A stretch of DNA of 64,000 bases from Asinibacterium sp. OR53. GTDB lineage: Bacteria; Bacteroidota; Bacteroidia; Chitinophagales; Chitinophagaceae. Shown piece by piece: positions 16,591 to 26,566 of this stretch (positions within the stretch are counted from its first letter, which is position 1; each line of letters starts with the position of its first letter). Where the stretch lies: the NCBI RefSeq assembly GCF_000515315.1, contig NZ_KI911562.1, forward strand, positions 950,505-1,014,504. Direction: 5' to 3'. The notes under the pieces were generated by a model. It had not been told where the DNA came from, did no database searches, and saw only the letters and a program-made list of their open reading frames with translations. The position numbers were made by a program, and so were the translations under genes.

Positions 16591-19497
16591 ATGAGTAAAA
16601 AGTTGTTTCTGCTCGATGCCCTTGCATTGATCTACCGGGCCTATTATGCACTCATCCGCAACCCGCGTATCACATCGAAGGGAATGAATACCAACGCGCA
16701 GTTTGGATTCACGAATACCCTTTTTGACCTCATCAACAAAGAAAAACCCACGCACCTGGCTGTGTGTTTCGATACGCATGCACCAACAGAACGTCACACC
16801 GATTTTACCGACTATAAAGCCAACCGGCAGGAAGCGCCTGAAGACCTGCTGGCTTCCATTCCCGATATACAGCGCATCATACGCGCTTTCAACATTCCCG
16901 TTGTGGAAATGGATGGATACGAAGCAGATGATGTGATTGGCACCGTTGCCTGGCAGGCGGCAGACAAAGGCTATGAAGTATATATGGTAACGCCCGATAA
17001 AGATTATGGCCAGTTGCTCATACATCCGCATGTGTACATTTACAAACCACCATCTTTCGGTAACCCGGAAGAAATATTGACGGCGGAAAAAGTTTGTGCC
17101 CGCTGGGATATTCAAAGGGTACAGCAAGTAGTAGACATGCTGGGTATGATGGGTGATGCGGTGGATAATATTCCAGGCATACCAGGTGTGGGCGAAAAAA
17201 CAGCGGCCAAGTTGCTCAAAGAATATGATACGTTGGAGAACGTGCTGGAGCATGCCGATCAGATCAAGGGCGCTCTCGGCGAGAAGATCCGCAATAACAA
17301 GGAGTTGGCCATCATGAGTAAAAAGCTGGCCACCATCATTACCAATGTTCCTGTAGAATTCCATGAAGAAGATTACAGGCTGAAAGAATGGAATAAGGAA
17401 GCGCTCACGGAAATATTCACCGAACTCGAATTCAAAACACTGGGTAAAAGAATACTGGGCGAAAGTTTCAATGCATTCCATTCGCCCCAACAAGCCATGC
17501 AGACCGATCTGTTCGGTAATGCAGTAGCAGCACCTGCTGCCGGTAAATCTTCCGGCAAAAAGACTACGAAGAAAGACAGTTCAGCTGTGCCATTGCCCGA
17601 CTGGACTGCGGTGGATGCGACAGAAACAGGTGCGGCAGAAAGTGAGGCCTCGGCAGAAACAGTGGGACTGGTTGCCAACAAAAACATCAACAATACACCG
17701 CACGATTACGAGCTGGTAGAAACAGATGAACAGATCAAAGCATTGGTAAAAAAATTGCAGCAGCAAAAAGAGATCTGTTTTGATACTGAAACCACCGGTA
17801 CCGACCCTAACAATGTAGAACTGGTGGGCATGAGTTTTTCGTATAAGGCAGGGGAAGGGTATTATATTCCCTGTCCGGCCGATCAAAAAAGAACGCAGCA
17901 GCTATTAGAGCTGGTAAAACCTCTTTTTAACGAAACCTCCATTACCTGGATAGGCCAGAACATCAAATACGATCTGCTGGTGTTCAAATGGTATGGTATA
18001 GAACCGAAAGGGCAACTCTTTGATACCATGCTGGCACACTATCTCATAGAGCCGGAAGGCCGCCGCAATATGGACCTGCTGAGTGCGCAATACCTCGGCT
18101 ACGAACCGGTTCACATAGATGAACTGATTGGTAAAAAAGGAAAGAACCAGGGCACAATGCGCGATGTGGAAATTGAGAAAGTGAAAGAATACGCGGCAGA
18201 AGATGCCGATATTACTTTTCAGCTCAAGCAGGTGTTCGTTCCGCTGATGAAAGAAAAAGAAGTGACCAGCGTTTTTGAAACAGTGGAGAACCCATTGGTG
18301 CGGGTGCTGACCGATATGGAGTTTGAAGGCGTTAAGATCGATGTGGAGTTTTTGAAGAGCTATAGCAGGGACCTGGAAAAAGATGCGAAGAAATGCGAGG
18401 AAAGTGTGTACGACCAGGCGGGTGTCCGGTTCAATCTTGCATCGCCCAAACAGTTGGGAGAAGTGCTGTTTGAAAAATTGAAACTGGATCCCAAAGCCAA
18501 GAAAACCAAAACAGGTCAGTATGCTACGGGAGAAGATGTGTTGTTGAAACTCGCCAACCAGCACAGGATCGTAGATGATATCCTCAGCTTCCGCGAACTC
18601 ACCAAATTGAAATCTACTTATGTAGATGCGCTTCCCGAAATGATCAACCCAAAAACGGGCCGGGTGCATACCAGTTATGCGCAGGCAGTGGCGGTTACGG
18701 GAAGGTTGAGCAGCAACAATCCCAACCTGCAAAATATTCCCATCAGAACAGAACGCGGAAGAGAGATCAGGAAAGCGTTCATACCCCGTTCAGAAGGACG
18801 CTTGTTGATGAGCGCCGACTACTCGCAAATTGAATTGCGTATTGTAGCGGCCATCAGTGGTGACCCTAACATGTGCGAGGCGTTCAGGCTGGGAAAGGAT
18901 ATTCATACGGCTACCGCCGCCAAAGTATATGGTATTGCCGAATCGGAAGTAACGAAGGAGCAGCGCTACAAAGCCAAGAGTGTAAACTTCGGCATTATAT
19001 ACGGACAAGGCGCTTTTGGTTTGGCCGATAACCTGGGCATCAGCAGAACAGAAGCCAAACAGATCATCGATAATTACAAAAAAGAGTTTCCCAACATCCA
19101 GCGTTACATGGATGAGCAGATCAACCTGGCGAAAGAGAACGGCTATGTGCAAACATTGGCTGGCAGAAAGCGTTGGCTCAAAGACATCAACAGCGGCAAT
19201 TTCACGGTGCGTGGTTATGCAGAACGAAACGCCATCAACTCACCCATACAAGGCACGGCGGCCGATATGATCAAAATGGCCATGATCAAAGTGTATCATG
19301 AAATGAAGCAGGGTAAGTGGCAGTCGAAAATGATCCTGCAAGTGCACGATGAATTGGTGTTTGATGCAGTGGCCGATGAAGTGGATAAACTGAAAGAACT
19401 AATCATCCGTTGCATGACCACTGCGATGCCACTGCCCAACAATGTGCCGGTGGAAGCGGAAGTAGGCAAAGGCGTTAACTGGTTGGAAGCACACTAG
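16591..19497 (+). CDS. polA: DNA polymerase I
   Basis: Repair and Okazaki-fragment polymerase. Three modules are visible: a 5' nuclease domain (about 1-290; MDGYEADDVIGT and GIPGVGEKTA), a 3'-5' exonuclease (about 370-560) and the polymerase (about 560-968). Proofreading residues look intact: DTET in CFDTETTG, GQNIKYD and YAAEDADI. Polymerase motif A is SADYSQIELR, motif B includes KSVNFGIIYG and motif C is QVHDELVFD. A low-complexity linker rich in Ala, Lys and Ser lies at about 305-360. The following SnoaL-like gene starts 12 bases after the stop. Confidence 0.97.
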   Translation: MSKKLFLLDALALIYRAYYALIRNPRITSKGMNTNAQFGFTNTLFDLINKEKPTHLAVCFDTHAPTERHTDFTDYKANRQEAPEDLLASIPDIQRIIRAFNIPVVEMDGYEADDVIGTVAWQAADKGYEVYMVTPDKDYGQLLIHPHVYIYKPPSFGNPEEILTAEKVCARWDIQRVQQVVDMLGMMGDAVDNIPGIPGVGEKTAAKLLKEYDTLENVLEHADQIKGALGEKIRNNKELAIMSKKLATIITNVPVEFHEEDYRLKEWNKEALTEIFTELEFKTLGKRILGESFNAFHSPQQAMQTDLFGNAVAAPAAGKSSGKKTTKKDSSAVPLPDWTAVDATETGAAESEASAETVGLVANKNINNTPHDYELVETDEQIKALVKKLQQQKEICFDTETTGTDPNNVELVGMSFSYKAGEGYYIPCPADQKRTQQLLELVKPLFNETSITWIGQNIKYDLLVFKWYGIEPKGQLFDTMLAHYLIEPEGRRNMDLLSAQYLGYEPVHIDELIGKKGKNQGTMRDVEIEKVKEYAAEDADITFQLKQVFVPLMKEKEVTSVFETVENPLVRVLTDMEFEGVKIDVEFLKSYSRDLEKDAKKCEESVYDQAGVRFNLASPKQLGEVLFEKLKLDPKAKKTKTGQYATGEDVLLKLANQHRIVDDILSFRELTKLKSTYVDALPEMINPKTGRVHTSYAQAVAVTGRLSSNNPNLQNIPIRTERGREIRKAFIPRSEGRLLMSADYSQIELRIVAAISGDPNMCEAFRLGKDIHTATAAKVYGIAESEVTKEQRYKAKSVNFGIIYGQGAFGLADNLGISRTEAKQIIDNYKKEFPNIQRYMDEQINLAKENGYVQTLAGRKRWLKDINSGNFTVRGYAERNAINSPIQGTAADMIKMAMIKVYHEMKQGKWQSKMILQVHDELVFDAVADEVDKLKELIIRCMTTAMPLPNNVPVEAEVGKGVNWLEAH

Positions 19498-19509
19498 GAA
19501 CAATAACAG

Positions 19510-19980
19510 ATGAACACGAACGAACAAACGATACACCATTTTTATTCGGCCTTTCAACAAAGAGATTATGCAGGTATGAATGCCTGCTACGATGCAGAAG
19601 TGGTGTTCAGCGACATGGTATTCGGATTGCTCAACAGCCAGGAAACACGGGCTATGTGGGAAATGCTTTGCAAAAACGCAAAAGACCTTACCATCCGGTT
19701 CGATAATATCCGGCTACTGGACGAAGAATATGCTACCTGCGATTGGGTAGCCACTTATACGTTTACCCAAACAGGCAGGAAAGTAGTGAATAGGGTAAAA
19801 GCCCACATGCGATTGAAAGACGGACTGATCACAGAACATTCCGATGCATTTGACATATACAAATGGTCGAGGCAGGCGTTTGGTTTAAGGGGATGGCTTT
19901 TTGGCTGGACCAACTTCATGCGGAACCGGATACACATCAATGCTAAAAAACGGCTGCTCGGTTTTATGGAGCAACAGTAA
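19510..19980 (+). CDS. SnoaL/NTF2-like protein
   Basis: A 156-residue cytoplasmic protein with the NTF2-like cone fold signature: HHFYSAFQQRDYAGMNACY near the start, then alternating strands with W-x-x-x-Y and K-x-H-M-R-x-K-D-G-L-I. Such proteins are either small isomerases or ligand-binding proteins; no specific function can be given. It is probably cotranscribed with polA (12-base gap). Its end overlaps the convergent minus-strand lipoprotein gene by 17 bases. Confidence 0.75.
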   Translation: MNTNEQTIHHFYSAFQQRDYAGMNACYDAEVVFSDMVFGLLNSQETRAMWEMLCKNAKDLTIRFDNIRLLDEEYATCDWVATYTFTQTGRKVVNRVKAHMRLKDGLITEHSDAFDIYKWSRQAFGLRGWLFGWTNFMRNRIHINAKKRLLGFMEQQ

Positions 19981-21433
19981 TGCTGTTATCGGGCACACGC
20001 CAGTTGTACAATTGCAAACCAGTTTTACCCTCAATACGAATGGTTTTTTCAGCATTGCCCAACTGGAGCCTGATATCGTTGGTTCCTTTTTTCAGCGGAA
20101 CGCGCACATACTGAATATAAGCGGGTAATGATTGCCAGTTACGGGTATCTGCTTTTTCCGTTGCGGTATTGAACATGTTTACGACTAATCCGGTGACCAG
20201 AGCAGCTGCTTCTGCATTTCTTTCTTTCTTGCCGGCGTCTTTTTCTTTGCTGTTGTTTTTCACTGCTGCTTTGGTGGCTTCTGAAGCGCCTTTCTCCATG
20301 CCCAGTTTAAACGCCTGTCTTAATAAAGCATTGGAAACTTCCTTTACTATCCGTTCTTTCAATACCGCTGGTGCAATGGTATTGATATCTTCTGCCAGTT
20401 CTGATGAATAAGCAGCTCCATCTGCTGTAATGGTACCCTGCACATTATTGTAAGACCTGGGTTCATAAATGGGAATGGCCACACGAATGGTCCTGAAGTT
20501 TTTCAGCGAAGCAGCAGAAGAATTAGCAGAAGAAACATCGAATGGAATATCGAAAGTACCATAGGGTCCGTTAAAAACAAAAACGCCGTTTCCATCGCCA
20601 GATTGCGCAAGGATAAAGTTCTGTTCCGTTTTGGCGGGAGCCATCCCCCTTTCAAAAAATACCACCAGTTCTCCACCGGCATTACTGCTGTCGCGGCTTT
20701 TGTAAGTGGTATTGAATTTTTTTCCGTAAAAATCAAGCTGGTCATTGAATCCCATCAACGCAGCGGTTCTTAATACATCCTGCTTCAATTGCGAGGGTAT
20801 GGCAACACCGTAGTACCTATTGTTCGGCTCTTTGAGGTAAACATCGGCGGCATTCCGGTAAGCGATGAATGCATCATTGATCATGCCGGCAGCTTCATAG
20901 ATCATGCCCTGCACATTGAGTGCAAACGCATCTTTGGTATAACGATTGGCGCCCGGTTTGAACTTGTCTTCCTGCGTTTGGGTGCTCAAACTAATGCGAC
21001 GGGCTTCTACCAGGGCGTCGTCTGTTTTTCCGAGGTAGAGATAGTTGAGCGCTTTGTAATAATGAACCATGAAGCGTTCAAAATCTTCACCCAGGTAAGG
21101 AACGGTCATCGGGTTAAGCATCAAGCTGGTAATCGCATTCCCTAACGATTTGTGTTTGTTTTCTATATAAAGATCGGCAAGATTCAGGAACAGGTTGCTG
21201 CTGTCATACAATCCCTGCAGGTGCAACATTTGCCCCCGCTCCATATAATACAACAGGCTGTTCCTGGGATGTTGCAGGTAACCATTCCGCTCCAGCATAT
21301 GATCGGCATGCCTGTAATGCGATGCGCTTACCTGCTTGTAATAAGCAGACATTTTGCTGTTATAAGTAGCACAGGAAAACAAAACAGGCATCAATAGCCA
21401 AGCTACCCATGCCTGTTTTATACAATGCTTCAT
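19964..21433 (-). CDS. Lipoprotein of the COG3014 type (TPR-like)
   Basis: A 489-residue predicted lipoprotein with lipobox VLFSC at about residue 20. The middle part (about 70-230) is helical with TPR-like spacing (YYKALNYLYLGKTDDALVEARR, AFALNVQGMIYEAAG), here only partly quoted. The last third is beta-rich and ends in LQLYNWRVP. In other bacteria COG3014 lipoproteins lie next to LpoB-like lipoproteins, as here. It is the last gene of a three-gene operon with gaps of 20 and 15 bases. A role in envelope or peptidoglycan upkeep is inferred only from this context. Confidence 0.7.
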   Translation of the reverse strand: MKHCIKQAWVAWLLMPVLFSCATYNSKMSAYYKQVSASHYRHADHMLERNGYLQHPRNSLLYYMERGQMLHLQGLYDSSNLFLNLADLYIENKHKSLGNAITSLMLNPMTVPYLGEDFERFMVHYYKALNYLYLGKTDDALVEARRISLSTQTQEDKFKPGANRYTKDAFALNVQGMIYEAAGMINDAFIAYRNAADVYLKEPNNRYYGVAIPSQLKQDVLRTAALMGFNDQLDFYGKKFNTTYKSRDSSNAGGELVVFFERGMAPAKTEQNFILAQSGDGNGVFVFNGPYGTFDIPFDVSSANSSAASLKNFRTIRVAIPIYEPRSYNNVQGTITADGAAYSSELAEDINTIAPAVLKERIVKEVSNALLRQAFKLGMEKGASEATKAAVKNNSKEKDAGKKERNAEAAALVTGLVVNMFNTATEKADTRNWQSLPAYIQYVRVPLKKGTNDIRLQLGNAEKTIRIEGKTGLQLYNWRVPDNSITVAP

Positions 21434-21453
21434 GCGGAAAAATTAAGCAGCAC

Positions 21454-22050
21454 TTAGTTGTTGACGAATTTGGCAATCTTTTTATCACCTATCCATACCA
21501 CTTCATTGGTTTCAATGTTGGTGAGCTCCAGGTTCACCTGGTAGGTAACGGTTTTCTTCCTGCGATACGCATCTACGATGGAATTGATAGAGCCTTGCAG
21601 TATATAATCAGCCCCACGCTCCAACCCGAATTTTTTCATGGTGCTTTGTGTGGCGTTGCTCTGTTGGTCTGCTTTTTCGGCCCGCATCTCTTCCCGTTTT
21701 TTACCGCTTTGCACCAATCCTACCCTGCTGGTTTGTATGAATGCGCGCTCGAGGTCGTTCATGAAAGTTTCTGCTTCAATGTGTTCATGACTTTTATTGG
21801 TAACCATGCCTACCACTACTACAGGCTTTTTGCCTCCTTTGGCAGCCAGGTGATCGTCGAGCCATTTGGCATTCAGTATCTGGTTGGTCATTTCTTCCGC
21901 GGTGAGGCGGCTGTCGGTGTTGTTCCAGGTTCCATTGATATCGATCTGTGTTGCAGGATCGATGCGGGTAACCTTACGTGTTGCGCAGGAAGTAAGAAAA
22001 AGAGAGAACGATAAAATTCCGGCGGCAAAAAGTAAAAATTTGCTTTTCAT
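21454..22050 (-). CDS. LpoB-like lipoprotein (penicillin-binding protein activator family)
   Basis: A 198-residue lipoprotein: lipobox LTSC at about residues 19-22, then a globular domain containing PVVVVGMVTNKSHEHI, DLERAFIQT and GADYILQGSINSI, which match the LpoB family fold. In Escherichia coli LpoB activates the peptidoglycan synthase PBP1b from the outer membrane; in Bacteroidota such a partner is not established, and no penicillin-binding protein gene lies nearby. It stands between the COG3014-like and the Tyr-rich genes in one operon. Confidence 0.75.
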   Translation of the reverse strand: MKSKFLLFAAGILSFSLFLTSCATRKVTRIDPATQIDINGTWNNTDSRLTAEEMTNQILNAKWLDDHLAAKGGKKPVVVVGMVTNKSHEHIEAETFMNDLERAFIQTSRVGLVQSGKKREEMRAEKADQQSNATQSTMKKFGLERGADYILQGSINSIVDAYRRKKTVTYQVNLELTNIETNEVVWIGDKKIAKFVNN

Positions 22051-22065
22051 AGTATGCTATTGGTT

Positions 22066-22461
22066 TTAAAACGAGAACCACCAATTTCCCGTGCGGAAAC
22101 CGATGTTGGGTCTGAGTGCATTCCAGCTGCCCCAGTTATTGTAATAACCATACTGGTTCCAGCCGTTGTAATATTGGTTGTAATACGGATAGTAATATCC
22201 GTTGTGATAGGCAGCATACCTCCTGGCTTCTCTCCGCTCGTTGCGGCGTTCCATTTTGGCTTCATACCAGTCGTAAGCCTTATAGGTTTGCTGCACGGTG
22301 GTGTTGGAAGCAGAGAGCAGGGAGTCTTTCTGGCTCATGTATTTCTGCCTGCTGATGTTAAAGTTGAGGTTTTGGTCGGGAGCAAGTGACTGGCCGGCAT
22401 CCTGTGCCATTAGGGTTGTTGCCAGGCAAATACTCAGAAGGGTCAAAAATGAACGTATCAT
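22066..22461 (-). CDS. Exported Tyr/Asn/Gly-rich protein of unknown function
   Basis: A 131-residue protein with signal peptide (cleavage near LMAQD). After a charged helical stretch (KAYDWYEAKMERRNERREA) comes a low-complexity part from about 83 to 112 dominated by Tyr, Asn and Gly. I do not recognise the family. It is the first gene of the lipoprotein operon, with a rare clear Shine-Dalgarno sequence. Composition suggests a flexible or aggregating surface segment; that is inference. Confidence 0.7.
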   Translation of the reverse strand: MIRSFLTLLSICLATTLMAQDAGQSLAPDQNLNFNISRQKYMSQKDSLLSASNTTVQQTYKAYDWYEAKMERRNERREARRYAAYHNGYYYPYYNQYYNGWNQYGYYNNWGSWNALRPNIGFRTGNWWFSF

Positions 22462-22465
22462 GATT

Positions 22466-22494
22466 CCTCCTTTTTTAAATTATAACCAAAGCTA
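22466..22494 (-). promoter_or_regulatory. -7 box TAGCTTTG and strong Shine-Dalgarno of the lipoprotein operon
   Basis: On the minus strand TAGCTTTG (22494-22487) is followed by an A-run and GGAGG (22470-22466), 4 bases before the ATG at 22461. A strong GGAGG is unusual among the start sites in this window, most of which show none. Confidence 0.5.
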
Positions 22495-22528
22495 ATACCA
22501 AAACGATTAAAAAGAATCCTACGAATCG

Positions 22529-23587
22529 TTAAAATACTGTAACGGTTTTATCTCCGCCCGCAACCGTCATTTCACCAATAATGGAATGGTAAAGACCATG
22601 CGATTTCAACAGATCACCGGCGTCTTTTACACTGTCTTTTCCAACCGCCACCAACAACCCGCCATTTGTTTGCGGATCGGCCAGTATGGAGATGGCTTCT
22701 TCGGATTGAACCGTATTGGCGAACTGTACTTTATGGCCATAGCTTGCCCAGTTGCGTTTGGTACCTCCCGGTTGTATTTTTTGTTGCAGGTAAGGATCGA
22801 GGCCCGGGATAACAGGAACCTGTTGTAATTGTATCTGCGCATTCAAGCTGCTTCCTTCACACATTTCAATCAGGTGACCAAGCAATCCGAAGCCGGTTAC
22901 ATCGGTCATGGCGTGTACAGATGCCAGTGCAGAAAGTTCTTCTCCTACTTTATTCAACTGCATCAATTGGCGAAGCATGAGATCGTGGTGTTCGCTGCTG
23001 AGTGCATTGCGTTTTTGCGCAGTGGAAAGGATGCCCATGCCCAGCGGTTTGGTAAGGAATAAAACATCTCCTTCGCGGGCGGTGCTGTTTTGTTTGAGGC
23101 GTGGGATATCAACGAGTCCGTTTACTGCAAGCCCAAAAACCGGCTCGGGACAATCAATGCTATGTCCGCCTGCAAGCGGAATGCCCGCTTCGGCACAAAT
23201 ACTGCGCGCACCTTCAACCACCTGTTGTGCAACTTCTGCAGGCAATTTATCTACCGGCCATCCCAAAATTGCAATGGCCAGTATGGGTTTTCCTCCCATA
23301 GCATACACATCGCTGATGGCGTTGGCTCCGGCAATTTTACCGAATGAAAACGCATCGTCTACGATGGGCATGAAAAAGTCGGTAGTAGAGATCAATGCGG
23401 TTCCATTGCCCAGGTCGTAAGCGGCAGCATCGTCTTTACTGCTATTGCCTACGAGTAAGTTTTGCTGATCGGGCGATGAGAGATTGGTCTTTAAAATAGT
23501 GTCCAGTACCTGCGGCGCTATTTTGCAACCGCAACCGGCGCCATGGGAATATTGCGTAAGCCTGATGGCTGTAGATTCATTGTTCAT
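22529..23587 (-). CDS. selD: Selenide, water dikinase
   Basis: Makes selenophosphate from selenide and ATP, the selenium donor for selenoproteins and tRNA selenouridine. The active-site motif GAGCGCK is present with Cys19 (not selenocysteine) and Lys22. Further family motifs are the Asp-containing STTDFFMPIVDD and GGHSID. The length (352) is normal. Its ATG overlaps the stop of mnmH (ATGA), so the two are translationally coupled. This neighbour points to selenouridine formation as the main use. Confidence 0.96.
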   Translation of the reverse strand: MNNESTAIRLTQYSHGAGCGCKIAPQVLDTILKTNLSSPDQQNLLVGNSSKDDAAAYDLGNGTALISTTDFFMPIVDDAFSFGKIAGANAISDVYAMGGKPILAIAILGWPVDKLPAEVAQQVVEGARSICAEAGIPLAGGHSIDCPEPVFGLAVNGLVDIPRLKQNSTAREGDVLFLTKPLGMGILSTAQKRNALSSEHHDLMLRQLMQLNKVGEELSALASVHAMTDVTGFGLLGHLIEMCEGSSLNAQIQLQQVPVIPGLDPYLQQKIQPGGTKRNWASYGHKVQFANTVQSEEAISILADPQTNGGLLVAVGKDSVKDAGDLLKSHGLYHSIIGEMTVAGGDKTVTVF

Positions 23588-24645
23588 GCATGCTGTGTTT
23601 GAAGAAGGTTCTCCAGTTTACCGGCATTCTGCACGGCATCCACCTGGTCAACGGGAATTTTACAGGTAAGCGTTTCGGCGTTTTCGCGATTATACAATCC
23701 TTTGATGTAAAGCTTATCGTAGTATTTCAACAATATGCGGAAGCATTCTTTTACATCGTCTTCCAACAGGTAATTGATGGCTGTTTTGGTTTCGAGCCCA
23801 CCCAGTCTTTTTTTGATGCGGATAATGGCGTTCACCAGTTTTTCTTTCTCGTATCCTCCGTATTCTTTTATGATGTGGTTGAGCCTTTCTTCGAAAGGAA
23901 TATCGAGGAAGAAAACAGGTTTGGTGCGCATTTGTTTAAAGAGTACGATGGGTATATTGACGAGGCCGATGCGTTGGCTTTCATCTTCCATCCATATCCG
24001 CGAAGCTTGTTCGTGTTTTTGCAATTCATGTGCCAACAGATTCTCGAACATCTCCTGGGAGGGCTGTGGTATTTTATCAAGCGCGCCGAAAGCCGATCCT
24101 TTATGCAGAGCCAGCGCTTCGAGATCGATCACGGCTTCCTGTTGTTTGGTGAGCTCATGGAGCAGATCGGTTTTGCCGCTGCCGGTATAACCGCCAACAA
24201 TATGGATGGGATAATTATTTTCCAACTGCGCCAACACCCAGTGGCGATAGGTTTTATAGCCGCCCACTAGGGTAATCACGTTGAAACCATAGAGATCGAG
24301 CAGCCAGGCCACACCGGCGCTGCGCATACCTCCGCGCCAGCAATGCACCAGCACGGTATGGCGTTCAGCATCTTTGTTAAGCGCGGCGCACCATTGCTCT
24401 ACCTGCTCTATCATACCCACCATTTTAGGACCGAAAAACTGCAATCCTATCTTGATGGCTTTCTGCCGGCTCTGCTGTTTGTAAGCTGTGCCGACGACCT
24501 TTCTTTCTTCGTCGGTGAAAAGTGCAAGGAGTTGTGCGCCGGGTATGTGTGCATGATGGTATTCACCCGGACTGCGCACATCGAGCACGAGATGGTCTTG
24601 TGCAGCTGCTAAAAAAGGTGCTATGGTAAGTTTGGTGATGGCCAT
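23584..24645 (-). CDS. mnmH: tRNA 2-selenouridine synthase
   Basis: Replaces sulfur by selenium at the wobble 2-thiouridine of Lys, Glu and Gln tRNAs. The N-terminal rhodanese domain (about 1-130) has its catalytic cysteine in VHCWRGGMRS (Cys102). The C-terminal part holds a P-loop GYTGSGKT (152-159). The ATG at 24645 was chosen; a longer frame upstream runs through an inverted repeat and lacks family similarity. selA, selB and a selenocysteine tRNA are not seen in the window. Confidence 0.93.
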   Translation of the reverse strand: MAITKLTIAPFLAAAQDHLVLDVRSPGEYHHAHIPGAQLLALFTDEERKVVGTAYKQQSRQKAIKIGLQFFGPKMVGMIEQVEQWCAALNKDAERHTVLVHCWRGGMRSAGVAWLLDLYGFNVITLVGGYKTYRHWVLAQLENNYPIHIVGGYTGSGKTDLLHELTKQQEAVIDLEALALHKGSAFGALDKIPQPSQEMFENLLAHELQKHEQASRIWMEDESQRIGLVNIPIVLFKQMRTKPVFFLDIPFEERLNHIIKEYGGYEKEKLVNAIIRIKKRLGGLETKTAINYLLEDDVKECFRILLKYYDKLYIKGLYNRENAETLTCKIPVDQVDAVQNAGKLENLLQTQHA

Positions 24646-24656
24646 ATTCAGTTGAT

Positions 24657-24712
24657 AGTTGATAGTTGTCAGATGGCGAATCTTTATTTCTAACAACTGA
24701 CAACTATCAACT
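24657..24712. repeat. 16-bp perfect inverted repeat between rho and mnmH
   Basis: AGTTGATAGTTGTCAG at 24657-24672 and its exact complement at 24697-24712 flank a 24-base spacer. The left arm is extended by a further GTTGATA unit (24651-24657), giving a short tandem repeat. It fills nearly all of the 77-base gap. It has no T-tract, so it does not look like a normal terminator of rho. Confidence 0.85.
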
Positions 24713-24722
24713 TAACATGATC

Positions 24723-26333
24723 TTATCGATTCATAGAGGCTAAGAACTCTTCATTGTCTTTCGTACCGCGCATGCGCTTGAGCAATTCATTCATTGCTTC
24801 TTCGGTATTCATATCGTTGATATACAAACGAAGGATGTTCATGCGTTGCAATACTTCTTTGTCGAGCAACAGGTCGTCGCGGCGAGTAGAAGAAGCCACC
24901 AGGTCGATGGCAGGGAATATGCGTTTGTTGGCCAGGCGGCGGTCGAGCTGCAATTCCATGTTACCGGTTCCCTTGAATTCTTCAAAGATCACTTCATCCA
25001 TCTTACTGCCTGTTTCAATGAGGGCTGTAGCCAGGATGGTAAGAGAACCACCGTGCTCGATTTTACGGGCGGCGCCGAAGAACTGTTTGGGCTTCTGCAT
25101 GGCGTTGGCTTCCACACCACCACTCAATACTTTACCGCTGGCAGGTGCCACTGTGTTGTGGGCCCTGGCCAAACGGGTGATGGAGTCGAGCAGTATCACT
25201 ACATCGTGACCGCATTCTACCAGGCGTTTTGCTTTTTGCAAAGCGATGGTAGATACTTTCACGTGTTTCTCTGCGGGTTCATCGAAGGTAGAAGCGATCA
25301 CTTCTGCCTTTACGCTGCGCTCCATATCGGTTACCTCTTCAGGGCGCTCATCGATCAATACCACCATGAGATAACACTCGGGGTGATTGGCGGCGATGGC
25401 GTTGGCCACTTCTTTTAACAAAATGGTTTTACCCACTTTTGGTTGCGCAACGATCAGGCCACGCTGACCCTTACCAATGGGCGTAAAGAGGTCCATGATA
25501 CGGGTGCTGTAATTGTTGGGCGTAGTGAACAGGTTCAGCTTTTCGTAAGGGAAAAGCGGTGTAAGGTAATCGAAAGGAACACGGTCGCGCACTTCATCGG
25601 GTTTCTTGCCGTTGATGGCGTCTACTTTGAGGAGCGCGAAATATTTTTCTCCTTCTTTAGGCGGACGAACAGCGCCCTGCACGGTATCGCCGGTTTTGAG
25701 ACCAAAGAGTTTGATCTGCGAAGGAGATACGTATACATCGTCGGGTGAAGAGAGGTAATTATAATCGGATGAACGCAGGAACCCATAACCATCGGGCATC
25801 ATCTCGAGCACGCCTTCGCTGAGGATCATGCCTTCAAACTCGATATTGAAAGTGGGTTCTTTGCGGTGCTGTTTTTGCTGCTGTGCAGGCTGGGACGCTT
25901 CGTGCGAAAGACCATTCTCTGCAGATTCCGCTTCGGCAGCATGTGTGGGCTCGGATGTTTCTGCCGATGTTCCGTTGAGCGATAGAGCAGCCTGGGGCGC
26001 TTGTTCAGCGGGCTTCTCAGTTTTGGGTTTACGGCCGGGCGCACCACGTTTGGGCTGGGGGGGCGCAGGCTTGGCTGTTTGTTGCGGCGCTTCCTGCATC
26101 ACTTCCGCTTCTTCGGTAGCGATACCGGTTTTAACGGTAACGGGTTTGCGGGCCCTGCCAGGTTTTTTCTTGCCGTCTTCTTTTGTTTCGCTGGCTGTGA
26201 GTGCCTGGCTGTCGAGGATCTTATAAATAAGTCCTTGTTTGTCAAGCTTTTTAACGCCTGCTATTTTCAACTGCTCGGCAATGTCGAGCAACTCTGGCAA
26301 TAGCATGTCGTTCAATTGCAAAATGTCGTACAT
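24723..26333 (-). CDS. rho: Transcription termination factor Rho with long N-terminal insert
   Basis: Hexameric RNA helicase that ends transcription. Order: Rho N-terminal SAP-like helix bundle (about 8-45), a low-complexity insert rich in Ala, Pro, Lys and Glu (about 55-165), the cold-shock RNA-binding domain ([15 protein letters not shown]) and the ATPase domain with P-loop PKVGKT, Walker [17 protein letters not shown] and [11 protein letters not shown]. The insert makes it about 120 residues longer than the enterobacterial protein, as is usual in Bacteroidota, where such inserts have been linked to phase separation in a gut species. Confidence 0.97.
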   Translation of the reverse strand: MYDILQLNDMLLPELLDIAEQLKIAGVKKLDKQGLIYKILDSQALTASETKEDGKKKPGRARKPVTVKTGIATEEAEVMQEAPQQTAKPAPPQPKRGAPGRKPKTEKPAEQAPQAALSLNGTSAETSEPTHAAEAESAENGLSHEASQPAQQQKQHRKEPTFNIEFEGMILSEGVLEMMPDGYGFLRSSDYNYLSSPDDVYVSPSQIKLFGLKTGDTVQGAVRPPKEGEKYFALLKVDAINGKKPDEVRDRVPFDYLTPLFPYEKLNLFTTPNNYSTRIMDLFTPIGKGQRGLIVAQPKVGKTILLKEVANAIAANHPECYLMVVLIDERPEEVTDMERSVKAEVIASTFDEPAEKHVKVSTIALQKAKRLVECGHDVVILLDSITRLARAHNTVAPASGKVLSGGVEANAMQKPKQFFGAARKIEHGGSLTILATALIETGSKMDEVIFEEFKGTGNMELQLDRRLANKRIFPAIDLVASSTRRDDLLLDKEVLQRMNILRLYINDMNTEEAMNELLKRMRGTKDNEEFLASMNR

Positions 26334-26566
26334 AAAATCAATTAATGAGGGGATTCAAATTGTCTACATCGTTAAAGATCCTGTCTAAGGAATTACGAAC
26401 TCAGATCCGGATAAATAAAGAAATTGTTGTGATTGGAAAGAGGGAAACTGATGTTGTCGAGAGCTATTAAGAGAACCCAATCAGTCTGGTTTCCGCTGCA
26501 ATGTTAAGGCAAAATAATCAAAAAATGAAATGAAAATGTAAAAATCGACGGACGGACCCACCAACA

